Shown here: positions 22,740 to 32,699 of the stretch, piece by piece
How positions within the stretch are numbered: the first letter of the stretch is position 1
Layout of the letters: every line of letters starts with the position of its first letter
NCBI GenBank assembly: GCA_026315105.1
Contig: CM048755.1
Span: 216,430,333 to 216,494,332 of the forward strand
Origin: Locusta migratoria
Lineage: Eukaryota; Arthropoda; Insecta; Orthoptera; Acrididae
DNA length: 64,000 nucleotides
Reading direction: 5' to 3'
Notes under the pieces: generated by a model
The model's input: only the letters and a program-made list of their open reading frames with translations
Database searches by the model: none
Told to the model about the DNA's origin: nothing
Position numbers and translations under genes: made by a program

Positions 22740-23480
22740 GGTGAATAGTCCTGTAACATTACCTTTAATGAACTATGACCTACAGTTGCCTTACTATCCT
22801 TCGAAATAGTCATCTCCCGTAAATAGACTCCTATGAACTCTGCGATACATGTCCTGGAGACTTTGCACGAAGTCTTCCTTTGGGAGGGAGTTTAAAAACC
22901 TCACAACGTTTTATTTTTTATCAGGAATGTCGTCAAATCTCTTTCCTTTCAAAGCGAGTTTGAGTTGAAGGAACAGGAAGAAGTCTGGAGAATTGAGGTC
23001 CGGCGAGTACGGTGCGTGTTCAAGTTGCATCACCCCTTTTTTTGTCACGAACTATTTAACGATATTGGCTTTGTGTGGGCGGGCGTTTACAGGAACAAAG
23101 AACCTTATTGTGCAAACTGGGGTTGCATGAAACGGGTCAGAATTTCAACGTACCTTGCAGCCTTCAATGTCGTTCCCTCAGTAGAAATTCCTTGTGGAAT
23201 ATACCTTGACTATCGGAAAAGGTGATGAGCATCGATTTGATGCGTGATTTTTCGGCTCTGATCTTTTCCCGACGAGATGATGGTAGATAACGCCATTGCA
23301 TGCTTTAATGTTTCGTTTCAGGGGTGAACCGGAGTAATGTGGTTTCATCCTCAGTGACAATACGGTTCAAGAAATTAGATGTCGCATTCACTTTTTCGAC
23401 AAAATCCTATGAAGAGTCTAAATGTGCTTGTTTTTGATCGTCAGTCGAGTGATGTGGGACACTGATACAAGAACCCTATT
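22740..23480 (-). pseudogene. mariner transposase, catalytic half (split by LINE)
   Basis: Minus-strand frames give DQKQAHLDSS, FLNRIVTEDETTLLRFTPET (first catalytic Asp block), an SMQWR motif, a degraded NARPHKANIVK (second Asp block), HAPYSPDLNSPDFFLFLQLK (third Asp block, DD34D type), then LALKGKRFDDIPD and LQDMYRRVHRSLFTGDDYF, the usual mariner C-terminus. Stops and frameshifts interrupt it. The N-terminal DNA-binding part lies beyond the LINE at 27075-27356, and about 70 residues between the two parts are missing. Confidence 0.8.
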
Positions 23481-23529
23481 TATACAAAGGGGGTGTATCG
23501 GGCCTCGGTGGTACTGGAGGTAAGCTGAT

Positions 23530-24076
23530 TTATGCTAGAAATCTAAAAAACTTCAGAACATGCATTTATGTTATAAATGGAATATCTTTCATATCAATGA
23601 TGGGTTTTTGTTCCAGGGACCTGGTGACCATCAGGATGCAGCAACGTGAGGAAGGTATCAGGAGGGAAATTATTTTGGCCTCAGCATACCTTCCTTACGA
23701 AGACAGCTCTCCTCCTTCTTTGGAAGTGAGGAGACTGACGGAAGCCTGCCATCGGCAAGGTGACGAACTGTTGGTGGGATGTGATGCCAATGCCCACAAT
23801 CTATCGTGGGGCAGCAAGGACACCAAGAGTAGAGGTGAGCACCTTTTTGAATTTCTCCTATCTAACAACTTGGAGATCCTGAATAGGGGTGATGAACCTA
23901 CATTCTGGAATAGCAGAAGGGAAGAAGTAATTGACAAAACTTTTGTATCTATGATGATGGGAAGTTACGTCAAACAGTGGCATGTGGACCTGGAGCCATC
24001 CTCAGCAGATCTCATGTATATTAAATTCAAGGTTGAAATGGGAACCAGACAGGAAAACGGACTGGGAGACATATAG
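23530..24076 (+). pseudogene. LINE endonuclease domain
   Basis: The frame shows REIILASAYLPYEDSS, LLVGCDANAHNLSWGS (conserved D-x-N motif of the endonuclease fold), GEHLFEFLLSNNLEILNRGD and EPTFWNSRREEVIDKTF (conserved S/T-x-IDLT-like end). This domain nicks target DNA for target-primed reverse transcription. The N-terminal Asn/Glu motifs are missing by truncation. A frameshift after the final motif moves the reading into another frame. Confidence 0.8.
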
Positions 24077-24634
24077 GAGAGACCTTGACTTCAGCCTATC
24101 TGAAATTAAAACTTCGATAAGGAATCCAGCAGAGTTTGAGGAAGTAGCAGAGGCCATAATCTCTGCTATACTGACCTTATACCAGGACAACTGCTCACTC
24201 ACCAAGAAGTGCACAAATAGGAGTGTGCCTTGGTGGAATAATAACCTGGAAATGCAAAGGAAACAGGCATGAAGACTGTTTAACCTTGCGAGGCGCAAAG
24301 GACAATGGGCAAAGTATCGTGAGGCCCTTGTCAATTACAACCTTGCCATCAGACGGGAAAAGGAGGCATCCTGAATGGTATTCTGTGAGGAAGTGGAGGG
24401 CACAGCTGCTCAAGCGAGACTTCATAAAATGCTCACTAGGGTACCAACTAATCCAGGAGGAACATTGAGGAAGGAGGATTGGGAGTATACAAAGACAGCA
24501 CATGAAACGCTGGAACTGCTTCTCAAGACTCACTTTCCTCAATATACTCTGGGGGATAACTCAGACCAGAATGCGATTCCTGAGAGACAACGGTTCTCAG
24601 GTATTCGCAAAGAGGACTGCGATTTGACCAAGGA

Positions 24635-25441
24635 GTGTGTCGATTTCAGTATGTCCAATGGGCGATGGGAACATTTCAACCGTTCAAGTCACCTGGCCCC
24701 GATGGAATCTTTCCAGCTCTCCTGCAACAACCGGGAGAAAATCTTATTAGATTCCTATGCAGGTTATTCAGGGTTAGCCTAGCAGCAGGAATCATTCCCA
24801 ATGCCTGGAGGGCAGTGAAGGTTGTCTTCATTCCAAAACCAGGGAGAATTGATCATACCAAGGCCAATGATATGAGGCCAATCAGCCTGTCCTCCTTCAT
24901 TCTTAAGACATTGGAAAAGCTGGTTAATGTGCATGTTGGAGAAAGGAGGTTACGTAGGGCTCCTCTGCATTCAAACCAACATGCATATCAACCAGGTAAA
25001 TCATGTGAGACAGCTCTCCACCAACTCGTTGGGAAGGCGGAGAAAGCACTACAGTTTCAGGAAATAGCCTTCTGTATCTTCCTGGACATCGAGGGAGCTT
25101 TTAGCAACACGACCTACGATTCAATGATTAGGGCAGCAGAGGTGGATGACCTAGGGACCACTATATGTAGGTGGACTATGGCCATGCTCAGTGGAAGAAA
25201 GGTAGAGGCTACCATGATGAATGAAAAAATGGTAATCAACACCACTAGGGGTTGTCCGCAAGGAGGAGTTCTTTCCCATTTATTGTGGAATCTAGTGGTG
25301 AATGATCTCATTGGAGAATTAAACTCTGGGCAGTACTTTTGCCAAGGATACGCAGATGATCTTGTCATAGTAATACTTGGCAAATTTGCTGAGACAGTGA
25401 AGAATATGGCACAAGGTGCCTTGGACATTGTGCAGGACTAG
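24635..25441 (+). CDS. LINE reverse transcriptase domain, open for 268 codons
   Basis: Recognisable reverse transcriptase blocks in order: SPGPDGI, FIPKPG, RPISLSSF, LEKLVN, NQHAYQPGKSCETALHQL, FLDIEGAFSNTT (palm block A with the first catalytic Asp), GCPQGGVLSHLLWNLVVND, and GYADDLVIV (the catalytic YADD). All catalytic Asp residues are present. The domain would copy LINE RNA into DNA at the nicked target. An in-frame TAG at 25439-25441 ends it within the thumb, and frameshifts on both sides mean the full polyprotein cannot be made. The upstream start is not a biological start. Confidence 0.85.
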   Translation: MCRFQYVQWAMGTFQPFKSPGPDGIFPALLQQPGENLIRFLCRLFRVSLAAGIIPNAWRAVKVVFIPKPGRIDHTKANDMRPISLSSFILKTLEKLVNVHVGERRLRRAPLHSNQHAYQPGKSCETALHQLVGKAEKALQFQEIAFCIFLDIEGAFSNTTYDSMIRAAEVDDLGTTICRWTMAMLSGRKVEATMMNEKMVINTTRGCPQGGVLSHLLWNLVVNDLIGELNSGQYFCQGYADDLVIVILGKFAETVKNMAQGALDIVQD

Positions 25442-26966
25442 TGCAGAAAACAGGATCTGGGGGTTAGTCCTAAGAAGACTGTTGTTGTACCATTCACAAA
25501 GAAGCATATACAACACTCAAGTTGGAATCTAAAGCTTTTCAATGAAGCGCTACCTGTGAAGGGGACAGTGAAATATCTAGGGGTTACCCTAGATGAGAAA
25601 CTGACATGGACCCCTCACATTTGGAATATTTGCTCCAAGGCAAAAGGTACTCTTGTAAGTACCTGGAGAGCTTGTGGAAAAATTGGGGCCTGAGCCCCAA
25701 GGGTATGCACAGGATATACACCACGTTGATTAGACCCAGGATCACCTATGGGGCGGTCGTGTGGTGGAAGAAGGTAGAACAGCAGGTTGCTACTAAGGAG
25801 GTTGGTAAGGTGCAGAGATTAGCCTGCTTAGCCATAACAGGCGGAATTAGCAGCACACCAACTGCTGGGATGGAAACCATGCTGGATATGCCCCCATTTC
25901 ACCTTTGGGTCAAGATGGAAGCAGCGGCTGGTGCATACAGACTCAAAACTGGCAACAACTGGAACTCTTTGGGATATCCAGAATCACACACTAAAATAGT
26001 GAGTGAGGTAAATAGAGGAAAGGTTGGGAAAATGCCAACTGACTATATTATAACCCCATACTGCTTCAACAAGCCTTTCAATATAACAATTGGAAGTAGG
26101 GAGCAGTGGGAGAAAATAGTTCTACACCATACGGGGGATATTGTCTGGTTCAATGACGGGTCAAAATCAGACCAAGGTGTTGGGGCCGGGGTATATGGGG
26201 TGCAGCCAAGACTGGAGGGTGTCATCTCTCTAGGAAAACTGGCCTCAGTATTCCAGGCCGAAATCAATGTCATCAGGGCGTGTGTGGAGGAGAATTTGCG
26301 TAGGTGCTACAAAGATCGTAGCATCTGTATCTATTCAGACAGCCAGGCTGTCACTTGCAGCTCCTGCAAGGTCTAAAATTGTTGCAGAATGTCACAGGGT
26401 TCTGGTGGAGCTAGGGGAAAGCAATAGAGTAAACCTATTTTGGGTCCCTGGCCACTCGGGGATCAGTGGCAAGGAACATGCCGACAGATTAGCCAGGATG
26501 GGGGCAGAGACTCCATTTATTGGACCGGAACCTGTCCTGACAATCACCAAGGCAATGATCAAATTGGAGCTACGTAACTGGCTCAGAAGACAGCACGTAG
26601 AATATTGGACCAAAGTCTACCAACAAAAACATGGCAAGGTAATGATGCCAAAGCCATGTTTTAAAAGAAGCTCTGCAATCATGGGCCTGAACAGGAGAGA
26701 GATTAGACTCATGGTTGGATTGCTGACAGGCCATGGGAATTTCAAAGAAACACCTACATACAATGGGAATAACAGAAGAGGACCCTAAATGTACGATCTG
26801 TGATGACTGTGATGAAACTGCATCACATCTAATCTTCGAATGCATTGCATTGGAGAGTAAAAGGCACAGAACATTTTGGACAACCAGACCCGAAGAAATT
26901 GTGTCTAATAAAGAACTGGTAAAGGGACTCCTTGCACTGTTCAAGGGCATTGGTTGGCTTTACTAG
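25442..26966 (+). pseudogene. LINE thumb, RNase H and C-terminal zinc-binding region
   Basis: After the TAG come KYLGVTLDEKLTW and, after a frameshift, YTTLIRPRITYGAVVWWKK (thumb/linker). RNase H blocks follow: WFNDGSKSDQGVGAGVYG (first Asp), FQAEINVIRACVE (Glu), IYSDSQAV (second Asp), a frameshift, then FWVPGHSGISGKEHADRLAR (final Asp). The C-terminus carries CTICDDCDETASHLIFEC, a CCHC-like motif common in this LINE group. All RNase H catalytic positions are kept, but at least three frameshifts interrupt the region. Confidence 0.85.
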
Positions 26967-27074
26967 ATATACAGGGAGCGGTACCGCACAATAAACTTAG
27001 TTTCGGTGCGGGCACTGGCGGGTTGGACCAAGACTGTTTTGGCTTCCCTGAAAAAAATCAAATCAATCATCAAA

Positions 27075-27356
27075 TCGATGTGGCACAAGACTACAACACG
27101 GATTCTCTTCCCTAAATTGCTCGTACAAACACTTCATGGTTAGTTCTTGGTCCTTACAAACACGTACCAGCTTTGAGTGCGTTTGTTTAGGTGTCTTGCC
27201 AAACTTAAAGAAAGAACAGGAAATCGACCCTTTGTTCGTACATTGTCCTATTCCCAGTTCAGAACTAACGCACTGAACAAGCATCTCATCCAAAAGGTCT
27301 AACATGGAACACACACCACACTCAGCTGAACTACAGTGGGGGCAGGTTGTCAACAT
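27075..27356 (-). pseudogene. mariner transposase, N-terminal HTH (split by LINE)
   Basis: The minus-strand frame contains FFKFGKTPKQTHSKLVRVCK and LTMKCLYEQFRE, matching the first helix-turn-helix of mariner transposases, which binds the terminal repeats. The reading direction and order fit the catalytic half at 22740-23480 on the other side of the LINE. Confidence 0.7.
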
Positions 27357-27608
27357 CCGCCACTACACAGGTGCAGTATTGTGATTCGCTTGTGTTGCCT
27401 GATCGACCGCTCTGACTTCATTCACTTTATTGTCAAAGGTTGTGGAACAATTTTTATTCACAGAAAATGAAAACCGGGAATTTAATCCCTTTAATAAAAA
27501 CACAAGGATACTGGGCACACTAGGGTATAACTGATGGGTATTTTCATCAAAATACCAAGACAATGTAATTAATAGTAAGGGCAAAATGTAACATCACGCT
27601 TAACATCA

Positions 27609-27795
27609 GCCGGCCGCGGTGGCCGAGGGGACTGAGGCGCTCCAGCCACGGTCTGCACGGCGACTACGGTCGGGGGTTCGAATCCCCCCTCGGGCGTGGA
27701 TATTTGTGCCGTCCTCAGTATTAGCTAGTTTGTAAGTTTAGGGACTGATGACCCCGTAGTTAAGTCCCATAAGGTATACAAACATTTGAACATTT
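27609..27795 (+). mobile_element. SINE-A copy
   Basis: Complete plus-strand copy with TSD GCTTAA(C/T)ATCA (27598-27608 and 27796-27806, one mismatch). It lacks the TAGTTCATAAG segment, a short internal deletion in the body. Confidence 0.88.
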
Positions 27796-28491
27796 GCTTA
27801 ATATCAGATACCAGCTGGCATGAATAAACATACAGATGCTCAGCACAATACAAAAAGGAGATCCTCTAAATTTAAAGGAAGAACGGAGCAATCATTTGCC
27901 TTTACAAAATAACAGGTGAGATTTAAAAAAAAAACCATATTACAACGAGGATACCATTTTTAAAAGAAAAATTGAGCAAGGAATAGCCAAGGGAGTAACA
28001 CTAGATATAATTAACAGTGGGCGCTACAGGCTTTGCTTAGGCAAGTATACAAACACTGTGCAATTTAGGATCAAACCTCACCACATAACATAAATAACCA
28101 TTTGCAATAATCAAGACTACAGTTACAATTTGGCCAGAGCACACTGTGCAATTTAGAATGAAACCCCACCACATAACATAAATGACCATTTGCAATAAAT
28201 AAGACTACAGTTACAATCTACTGGCCCGAAAGATGCACACAGTAACTCTAGATAGATTAAAATAATAGGTCACTAAAAAAAATGGCGCAACTTAAATTCG
28301 TAAATTTTCACAATAAAAATACCTAAAAAAACTAGACAATTAAAAGGCAGTAACACTAGATATATTAAGATACACCACTGGGTTAATATACAATTATAGC
28401 AAAGTCATCAACAGAGTAATTGAACAACGTCCATTAAATACTGGCCAGAACACGTTGCACAACAGAAAGAAAGCCTAGACCTTTACCTAAA

Positions 28492-28694
28492 CGCCGGCCG
28501 CGGTGGCCGATGGGACTGAGGCGCTCCAGTCACGGCCTGCACGGCCACTGCGGTCGGGGGTTCGAATCCCCCCTCGGGCATGGATATTTGTGCTGTCCTT
28601 AGTATTAGGTAGTTCGTAAGTAGTTTGTACGTTTAGGGACTGATGACCCCGTAGTTAAGTCCCATAAGCTATACAAACATTTGAACATTTGAAT
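28492..28694 (+). mobile_element. SINE-A copy
   Basis: Complete, with TSD CTTTACCTAAA (28481-28491 and 28695-28705). One base change, GGCCGATGGG, alters the A-box-like region. Confidence 0.9.
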
Positions 28695-28741
28695 CTTTAC
28701 CTAAATGGCCGTTTCAACTCGACGAGTTACACTAAACATCA

Positions 28742-28780
28742 GCCGGCCGCGGTGGCCGAGGGGACTAAGGCGCTCCAGAC
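28742..28780 (+). mobile_element. SINE-A fragment, 5' 39 bp only
   Basis: The head GCCGGCCGCGGTGGCCGAGG runs on to GGCGCTCCAG and then stops. A 3' truncation is unusual for a retroposed SINE, which normally loses its 5' end, so a later deletion or rearrangement is likely. Confidence 0.75.
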
Positions 28781-29477
28781 ATTTTACACAATACATTGGC
28801 TAAACGAGATGATAAAAACAATAGAAAATATACAAGCATCAACGTAATTGAACAGTATCCTTTAAATACTGGCCAGAGCACATCGCGCACATCAGGTAAA
28901 GCTTCTGCTACGAGATTGCTAAACAGTGATACATCAACAATCTCCAAATCAATAATCATAACAAATGACCACGTTTATAGGGAGAGGATCGCCACGGCTG
29001 ACATAGGCGAGGAGGCGAAAAACAGTTAAAACCAAAATTCCTCAAAGGCCGCGGGCTAGCGTCACTGCCACATGTATGGATAGTCACCAGACCACTCAGA
29101 AAAGACACGAACAGAAGGCTGCAAACTACAACTCGCCGACGGCAGCAAAGACGACGACGAGCGGGAAAAGGGCCAAACCCTAAGTTCCGACTACGTCTGG
29201 GGGTAGCAACCAAGCCGCAGAAGGGCAACAGGCCAAATAAATTCCACTCGCTACCCTCAATATAACAATTCACTATCGTCCTCGCATTTCAAAACCCGTA
29301 ACTAACGTAACAGTGAAGTCAAACTTAACTCCAAAGCAGAAAACAGCCGGCGACGCCAGCTCGGCGTCCACGCCCGTGCGGAGAACGTTCGCGGACCCGG
29401 TCCAAGCGTCCGCACCGGCTGTCACAGACCCACTCGCCTCGCCGCGCCGTCGGGTCGCGGCGGCCGACGGAAACACC
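28781..29477. other. No gene recognised; GC-rich patch 29335-29477
   Basis: The patch is strongly CpG-rich (GCGGACCCGG, CGCCGCGCCG) and stands out from its AT-rich surroundings. It could be part of an LTR of the minus-strand Gypsy relic or an unrelated promoter-like sequence. Open frames over it are low-complexity and probably compositional. Confidence 0.4.
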
Positions 29478-29684
29478 AAACTCAAAAAATGTTCAAATAT
29501 TTGTTAAGCTTATGGGACTTAACTACGGGGTCATCAGTCCCTAAGCTTACAAACTACTTACGAACTAGCTAATACTATGGACGGCACAAATATCCATGCC
29601 CGAGGGGGGATTCGAACTCCCGACCGTAGTGGCCGTGCAGACCGTGACTGGAGCGCCTCAATCCCCTCGGCCACCGCGGCCGGC
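29478..29684 (-). mobile_element. SINE-A copy
   Basis: Complete minus-strand copy, perfect TSD ACGGAAACACC (29467-29477 and 29685-29695), inserted at the edge of the GC-rich patch. Confidence 0.92.
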
Positions 29685-29695
29685 ACGGAAACACC

Positions 29696-30399
29696 CACGG
29701 AGGTAGCACTACGACGGTTAGGAGGAGAAACAAACACAAATCGGGGCGCGGATTTCGAACAGAACGAGCCCATGGCTCAGAAAAAAAAATACTTAACATG
29801 TTTCAGGCTTTATGCAAAAGTACAACAGGAAGACTTCTAAGTAACAACAGTAAACTAAACTGGGCTAGTTTCTTCCGGCTGATTTTTCTAACTGCTATTC
29901 GCGGATCTGGTAGTCGATTAATTGGGGCGACAAGCAAGTGCTGTTGCTTAAGTCAGCGTAGTAGAGGGCGCTACACTCCGTGGCGGCAGTAGGCGTGGCC
30001 GCGAGTCTTGTAATTGGCGTGTGAGGTGGCTCCTGCTAAACTCACTCTTCCTACCCCCACCCCCTCTCCAAAAACACCGCGCGTAGGAGAATTCTTACGA
30101 CAACGGAGTGGCAGGTAGGAAGCTGGACGTATTGAGGAGATGTGAATCGCTACTGAGACCGACGCCGAATACTCGGCCAACCCCCGACATCCGTCCTGAG
30201 CTCCAACGAAAACGTCGGCTTGAAAACCGCTGGAAACGCGCACGTCAGTTTTCTAAGTCGGCGATGGTGTTCCCGACGACCTCGACGGAGATGGTACCGG
30301 CAGGAACAAAGTGAGCTGTGGCGGCGCTGGTACTAACGCCGGGAAGTTGAGCTGTCGCTGAGATGGCACCAGGGAGCGGCCAGGTGTCCATAGGCGGAA
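29696..30399 (-). other. Possible 3' end of the Gypsy relic (polypurine-like tract)
   Basis: On the minus strand, downstream of the integrase relic, a purine-rich run (GGAGAGGGGGTGGGGGTAGG, about 30049-30068) could be the polypurine tract preceding a 3' LTR. No matching 5' LTR was found to prove it. Confidence 0.3.
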
Positions 30400-30726
30400 T
30401 CTGAGAACTTAAATTCTGCGTAATAATCTTGCAATCGACAAGCAAGCATTTGATTCTGATGATGGCGCAGCAACCCTGATGGACCTTGAATAAGAAAGAT
30501 GCCTACACCCAAATGATGAAAAACAGTACCGGGTTCTCAGCGTCTTTAGTGGCCAAAAACTCTGAACAGAACAGGATCGTTAGACCCGTAGGGATACTTG
30601 CGTGTTGTAGACGGTGGCGTACGGAGCGAGGGTGGAGCAACTGGAGCAGCGTTCGGTGGCGTTGGGTGATGGACTGTCACAGGTTTGAGTGGGGTGCGTC
30701 AACAGGAAGAGCGGCAGAGCTCACTC

Positions 30727-30764
<38 letters not shown>

Positions 30765-31320
30765 TTGGTATGAAGGATTGACATCTGTTGCCTAACTGTT
30801 CGTACAATATGTTCGGCTATCCAACGTGTGTGTGTGTGTGTGTTTGTGTATGTGTGTTTGTGTATGTGTTTGGTATGAAGGATTGACATCTTTTGCTTAA
30901 CTGTTCGTACAATATGTTCGGCTATCCAACGGTGCACTAAGAGATGGCTGCCATTTGCTGCACAAAACCATTCAAACTCCTTAACAGTAAACTTTGATCC
31001 ATTGTCAGAATCTAACACTTTCAGCAAACATTATAAGCAAAAAACTGATTGCAAATCCTGAATGGCGCTACGTGACGTAGTCGAAGACATAGGCACCACA
31101 ATCAGATAGTTGTTGAAAGAGTCTACCACACTAAGCCAACGCGTGTTCCGAAATGGTCGGCAAAATCATCATGTACTCGTTGCCGTGGAGACAGACTTTG
31201 GCCGAAGTGCACATTTTTGTGGCGGTAAGGACTGATTGTCTACACAAGCGTGACACTGTGACGTCATCTGTTCATTGTGGATGAGCATGCCCAGGCAAGT
31301 ACAGTTTTAACGGTAACTTT
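30400..31320 (-). pseudogene. Gypsy-type integrase relic
   Basis: The minus strand, read across frames, gives C-x-x-C with DNQSLPPQK (zinc-finger remnant), VVDSFNNYLIVVPMSSTTSR-like core, VLDSDNGSKFTVKEFEWFCA (second catalytic Asp block) and AEHIVRTVKQ (catalytic Glu block), then a decayed C-terminal tail (HRTLLQLLHPRSVRHRL). Integrase inserts retrotransposon cDNA. Stops, frameshifts and an internal duplication with TG repeats make it non-functional. Gag of the same element lies upstream on this strand at 32.7-33.7 kb; reverse transcriptase and RNase H are missing. Confidence 0.75.
30731..30931. repeat. (TG)n tracts with a duplicated 69-bp integrase segment
   Basis: Units 30758-30826 and 30863-30931 are near-identical (TATGTGTTTGGTATGAAGG to GCTATCCAACG), each preceded by a TG-rich tract. 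The unit encodes the AEHIVRTV region of the integrase relic, so that block occurs twice. Confidence 0.85.
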
Positions 31321-31374
31321 TTAGTGCGCACTATTCACCAATGTTCTTAATGAAGCAATCGCAACACATTGAGG

Positions 31375-31748
31375 GCCGGCCGCGGTGGCCGAGGGGACTG
31401 TGCCGGGCGCCGTGGCTCAGCGCGCCCGGTCAGGGGGCTCAACGCCCTCTGTAACAAAAAAGCTGAGCCAAAGAACAAATCGAACAAGAACGAACAAACA
31501 CGAGCAACGTCCGCAAGGTACAGAACTACCCATAGAGCAAAAAAAAAAAAAAAAAAAAAAAAAAGGGGACTAAGGCGCTCCAGTCACGGTCTGCACGGCC
31601 ACTACGGTCGGGGGTTCGAATCCCCCCTCGGGCATGGATATTTGTGCCGTCCTAGTTCGTAAGTAGTTCATAAGTAGTTTGTAAGTTTAGGGACTGATGA
31701 CCCCGTAGTTAAGTCCCATAAACTTTACAAACATTTGAACATTTTTTG
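31375..31748 (+). mobile_element. SINE-A copy interrupted by SINE-E
   Basis: Plus strand, TSD AACACATTGAGG (31363-31374 and 31749-31760). The head is split after GGCCGAGGGGACT by SINE-E; the rest resumes at 31572. Confidence 0.92.
31400..31564 (+). mobile_element. SINE-E (short A-tailed SINE), copy 1
   Basis: Starts GCCGGGCGCCGTGGCTCAGC after GT, contains GGTCAGGGGGCTC and CCGCAAGGTACAGAACTACC, and ends GAGCA plus about 25 A. TSD GGGGACT (31393-31399 and 31565-31571). A second copy lies at 50179-50340. There is no clear B-box, so its promoter type is uncertain. Confidence 0.85.
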
Positions 31749-31760
31749 AACACATTGAGG

Positions 31761-32023
31761 TAGCAGTCTTGCCCTCAAACTACATTTCCACGTTATTGAA
31801 AAGATATTATTGAGAAATAGTTCACAGGAGAGGGGCACATGTATACTGTTGATAGGAACTAGAAATGAGTATAATTTTGTTTTGTTTATTATGGAAACTA
31901 ATGGTAACTGTATGGCACGAGTTGCAATGTCTTATACGATTATGAGAGTACCGACATGTAGTTAGTAATTATCAAGGGGAGCATGTACAAAATATTGTAA
32001 GCCAACCAGTAGAGCACCTGAAT
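31761..32023. other. No gene recognised
   Basis: AT-rich spacer inside the presumed Gypsy relic; no reverse transcriptase motif can be read. Confidence 0.4.
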
Positions 32024-32601
32024 AAAATAAATCGCAATTTGCGATCAGTTATGGCTTCACTGTACTAGTTTTAGATGGAATACCAAAGTGCGGCGAATGA
32101 AAATTTGTGTCCGGCCGGGATTCGAAGCCGCGATCGCCTGCTTACTAGGCAGACGCGTTGACCACTCCGCCACCGAGGACACAGTGACCAACCCGACTGC
32201 AGAGGACTCTTGCCTGCACGTCTAACGCCCCACCCAAATCTCCATACGCCAAGCTGTCTCTTTCCTACACCACAGCCTATTTGTTCTGTAATGCTCGCAG
32301 CCACAATACTGTATTCCCGCATCAGGGAGAACAGACCATGAGGTATCGAGAAACAAATAACTGTCGTCAGAAGCCCAGCCTCGGCTTGTATACAATTATA
32401 TATTTTTGACGACTTTAGAGTGTTCAATGAATGAAATAAATCGCAATTTGCAATCAGTTATGGCTTCACTGTACTAGGTTTAGATGGAATACCAAAGTAC
32501 GGCGAATGAAAATTTGTGCCCCTCCGGGATTCGAACCCGGGATCTCCTGCTTACTTGCCTGTGTCCTCGGTGGCTAAGTGGTCAATGCGTCTGCCTAGTG
32601 C
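32024..32601. mobile_element. tRNA-like repeat, family G, with inverted modules
   Basis: A ~120-bp body (AAATAAATCGCAATTTGC to GGCGAATGAAAATTTGTG) occurs twice as direct repeats (32024-32108 and 32434-32518), each followed by the 3' half of a tRNA-like sequence on the minus strand. The first tRNA-like module (32109-32181) is complete: on the minus strand it reads TGTCCTCGGTGGCGGAGTGG, then GTCTGCCTAGTAAGC, with a TTCGAATCCC-type B-box. In the second, the minus-strand 3' half (to 32554) is followed by a plus-strand 5' half (TGTCCTCGGTGGCTAAGTGG to 32601). The arrangement is a partial palindrome. Confidence 0.7.
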
Positions 32602-32699
32602 GAGAGGCGTTATAGTTGTGTGTTTGTTGGAAACCCACAGATTGCACATGTTCAGACATTTCGAAAGGCAAACAAGTTGTATTCCGCGACGTGGACTTC

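Larger units (their letters stand above)
23490..27070 (+). mobile_element. LOA-like non-LTR retrotransposon (LINE), 5' truncated
   Basis: About 3.6 kb encoding, in order, an apurinic-type endonuclease, a reverse transcriptase, an RNase H domain and a C-terminal Cys/His motif. Having both an endonuclease and RNase H points to the LOA/I group; LOA is my best guess. The 3' end is A-rich with AAATC/AAATCA repeats. The 5' end lies within the endonuclease and no first ORF is present. It separates the two halves of a minus-strand mariner, so it inserted into that element. I could not define a TSD. Confidence 0.8.
27985..28900. repeat. Imperfect tandem/dispersed repeats
   Basis: An 88-bp unit starting ACACTGTGCAATTTAG occurs at 28053 and 28141. 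Longer echoes include AGTAACACTAGATATA (27992 and 28349), TAATTGAACA, and AATACTGGCCAGA(A/G)CAC (28438 and 28866; partial at 28130). SINE-A copies have inserted into the array. No coding sequence. Confidence 0.6.

Noticed and set aside
23695..25428. Several minus-strand frames of 80-115 codons across the LINE
   Set aside because: Shadows of the LINE coding strand, with no family motifs of their own.
29335..29477. CpG-island promoter of a host gene
   Set aside because: GC-rich and CpG-rich, but no exon, start codon context or conserved element follows on either strand. An LTR origin is at least as likely.
29558..29840. Frames of 71-87 codons containing HARGGIRTPDRSGRADRDW-like text, recurring wherever SINE-A occurs
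   Set aside because: Translation of the SINE-A tRNA-like head; not protein coding.
31400..31420. True Alu or 7SL-derived element
   Set aside because: Similarity is limited to the first ~20 bases; the rest of the body does not resemble 7SL by eye. Kept only as a question in the findings.
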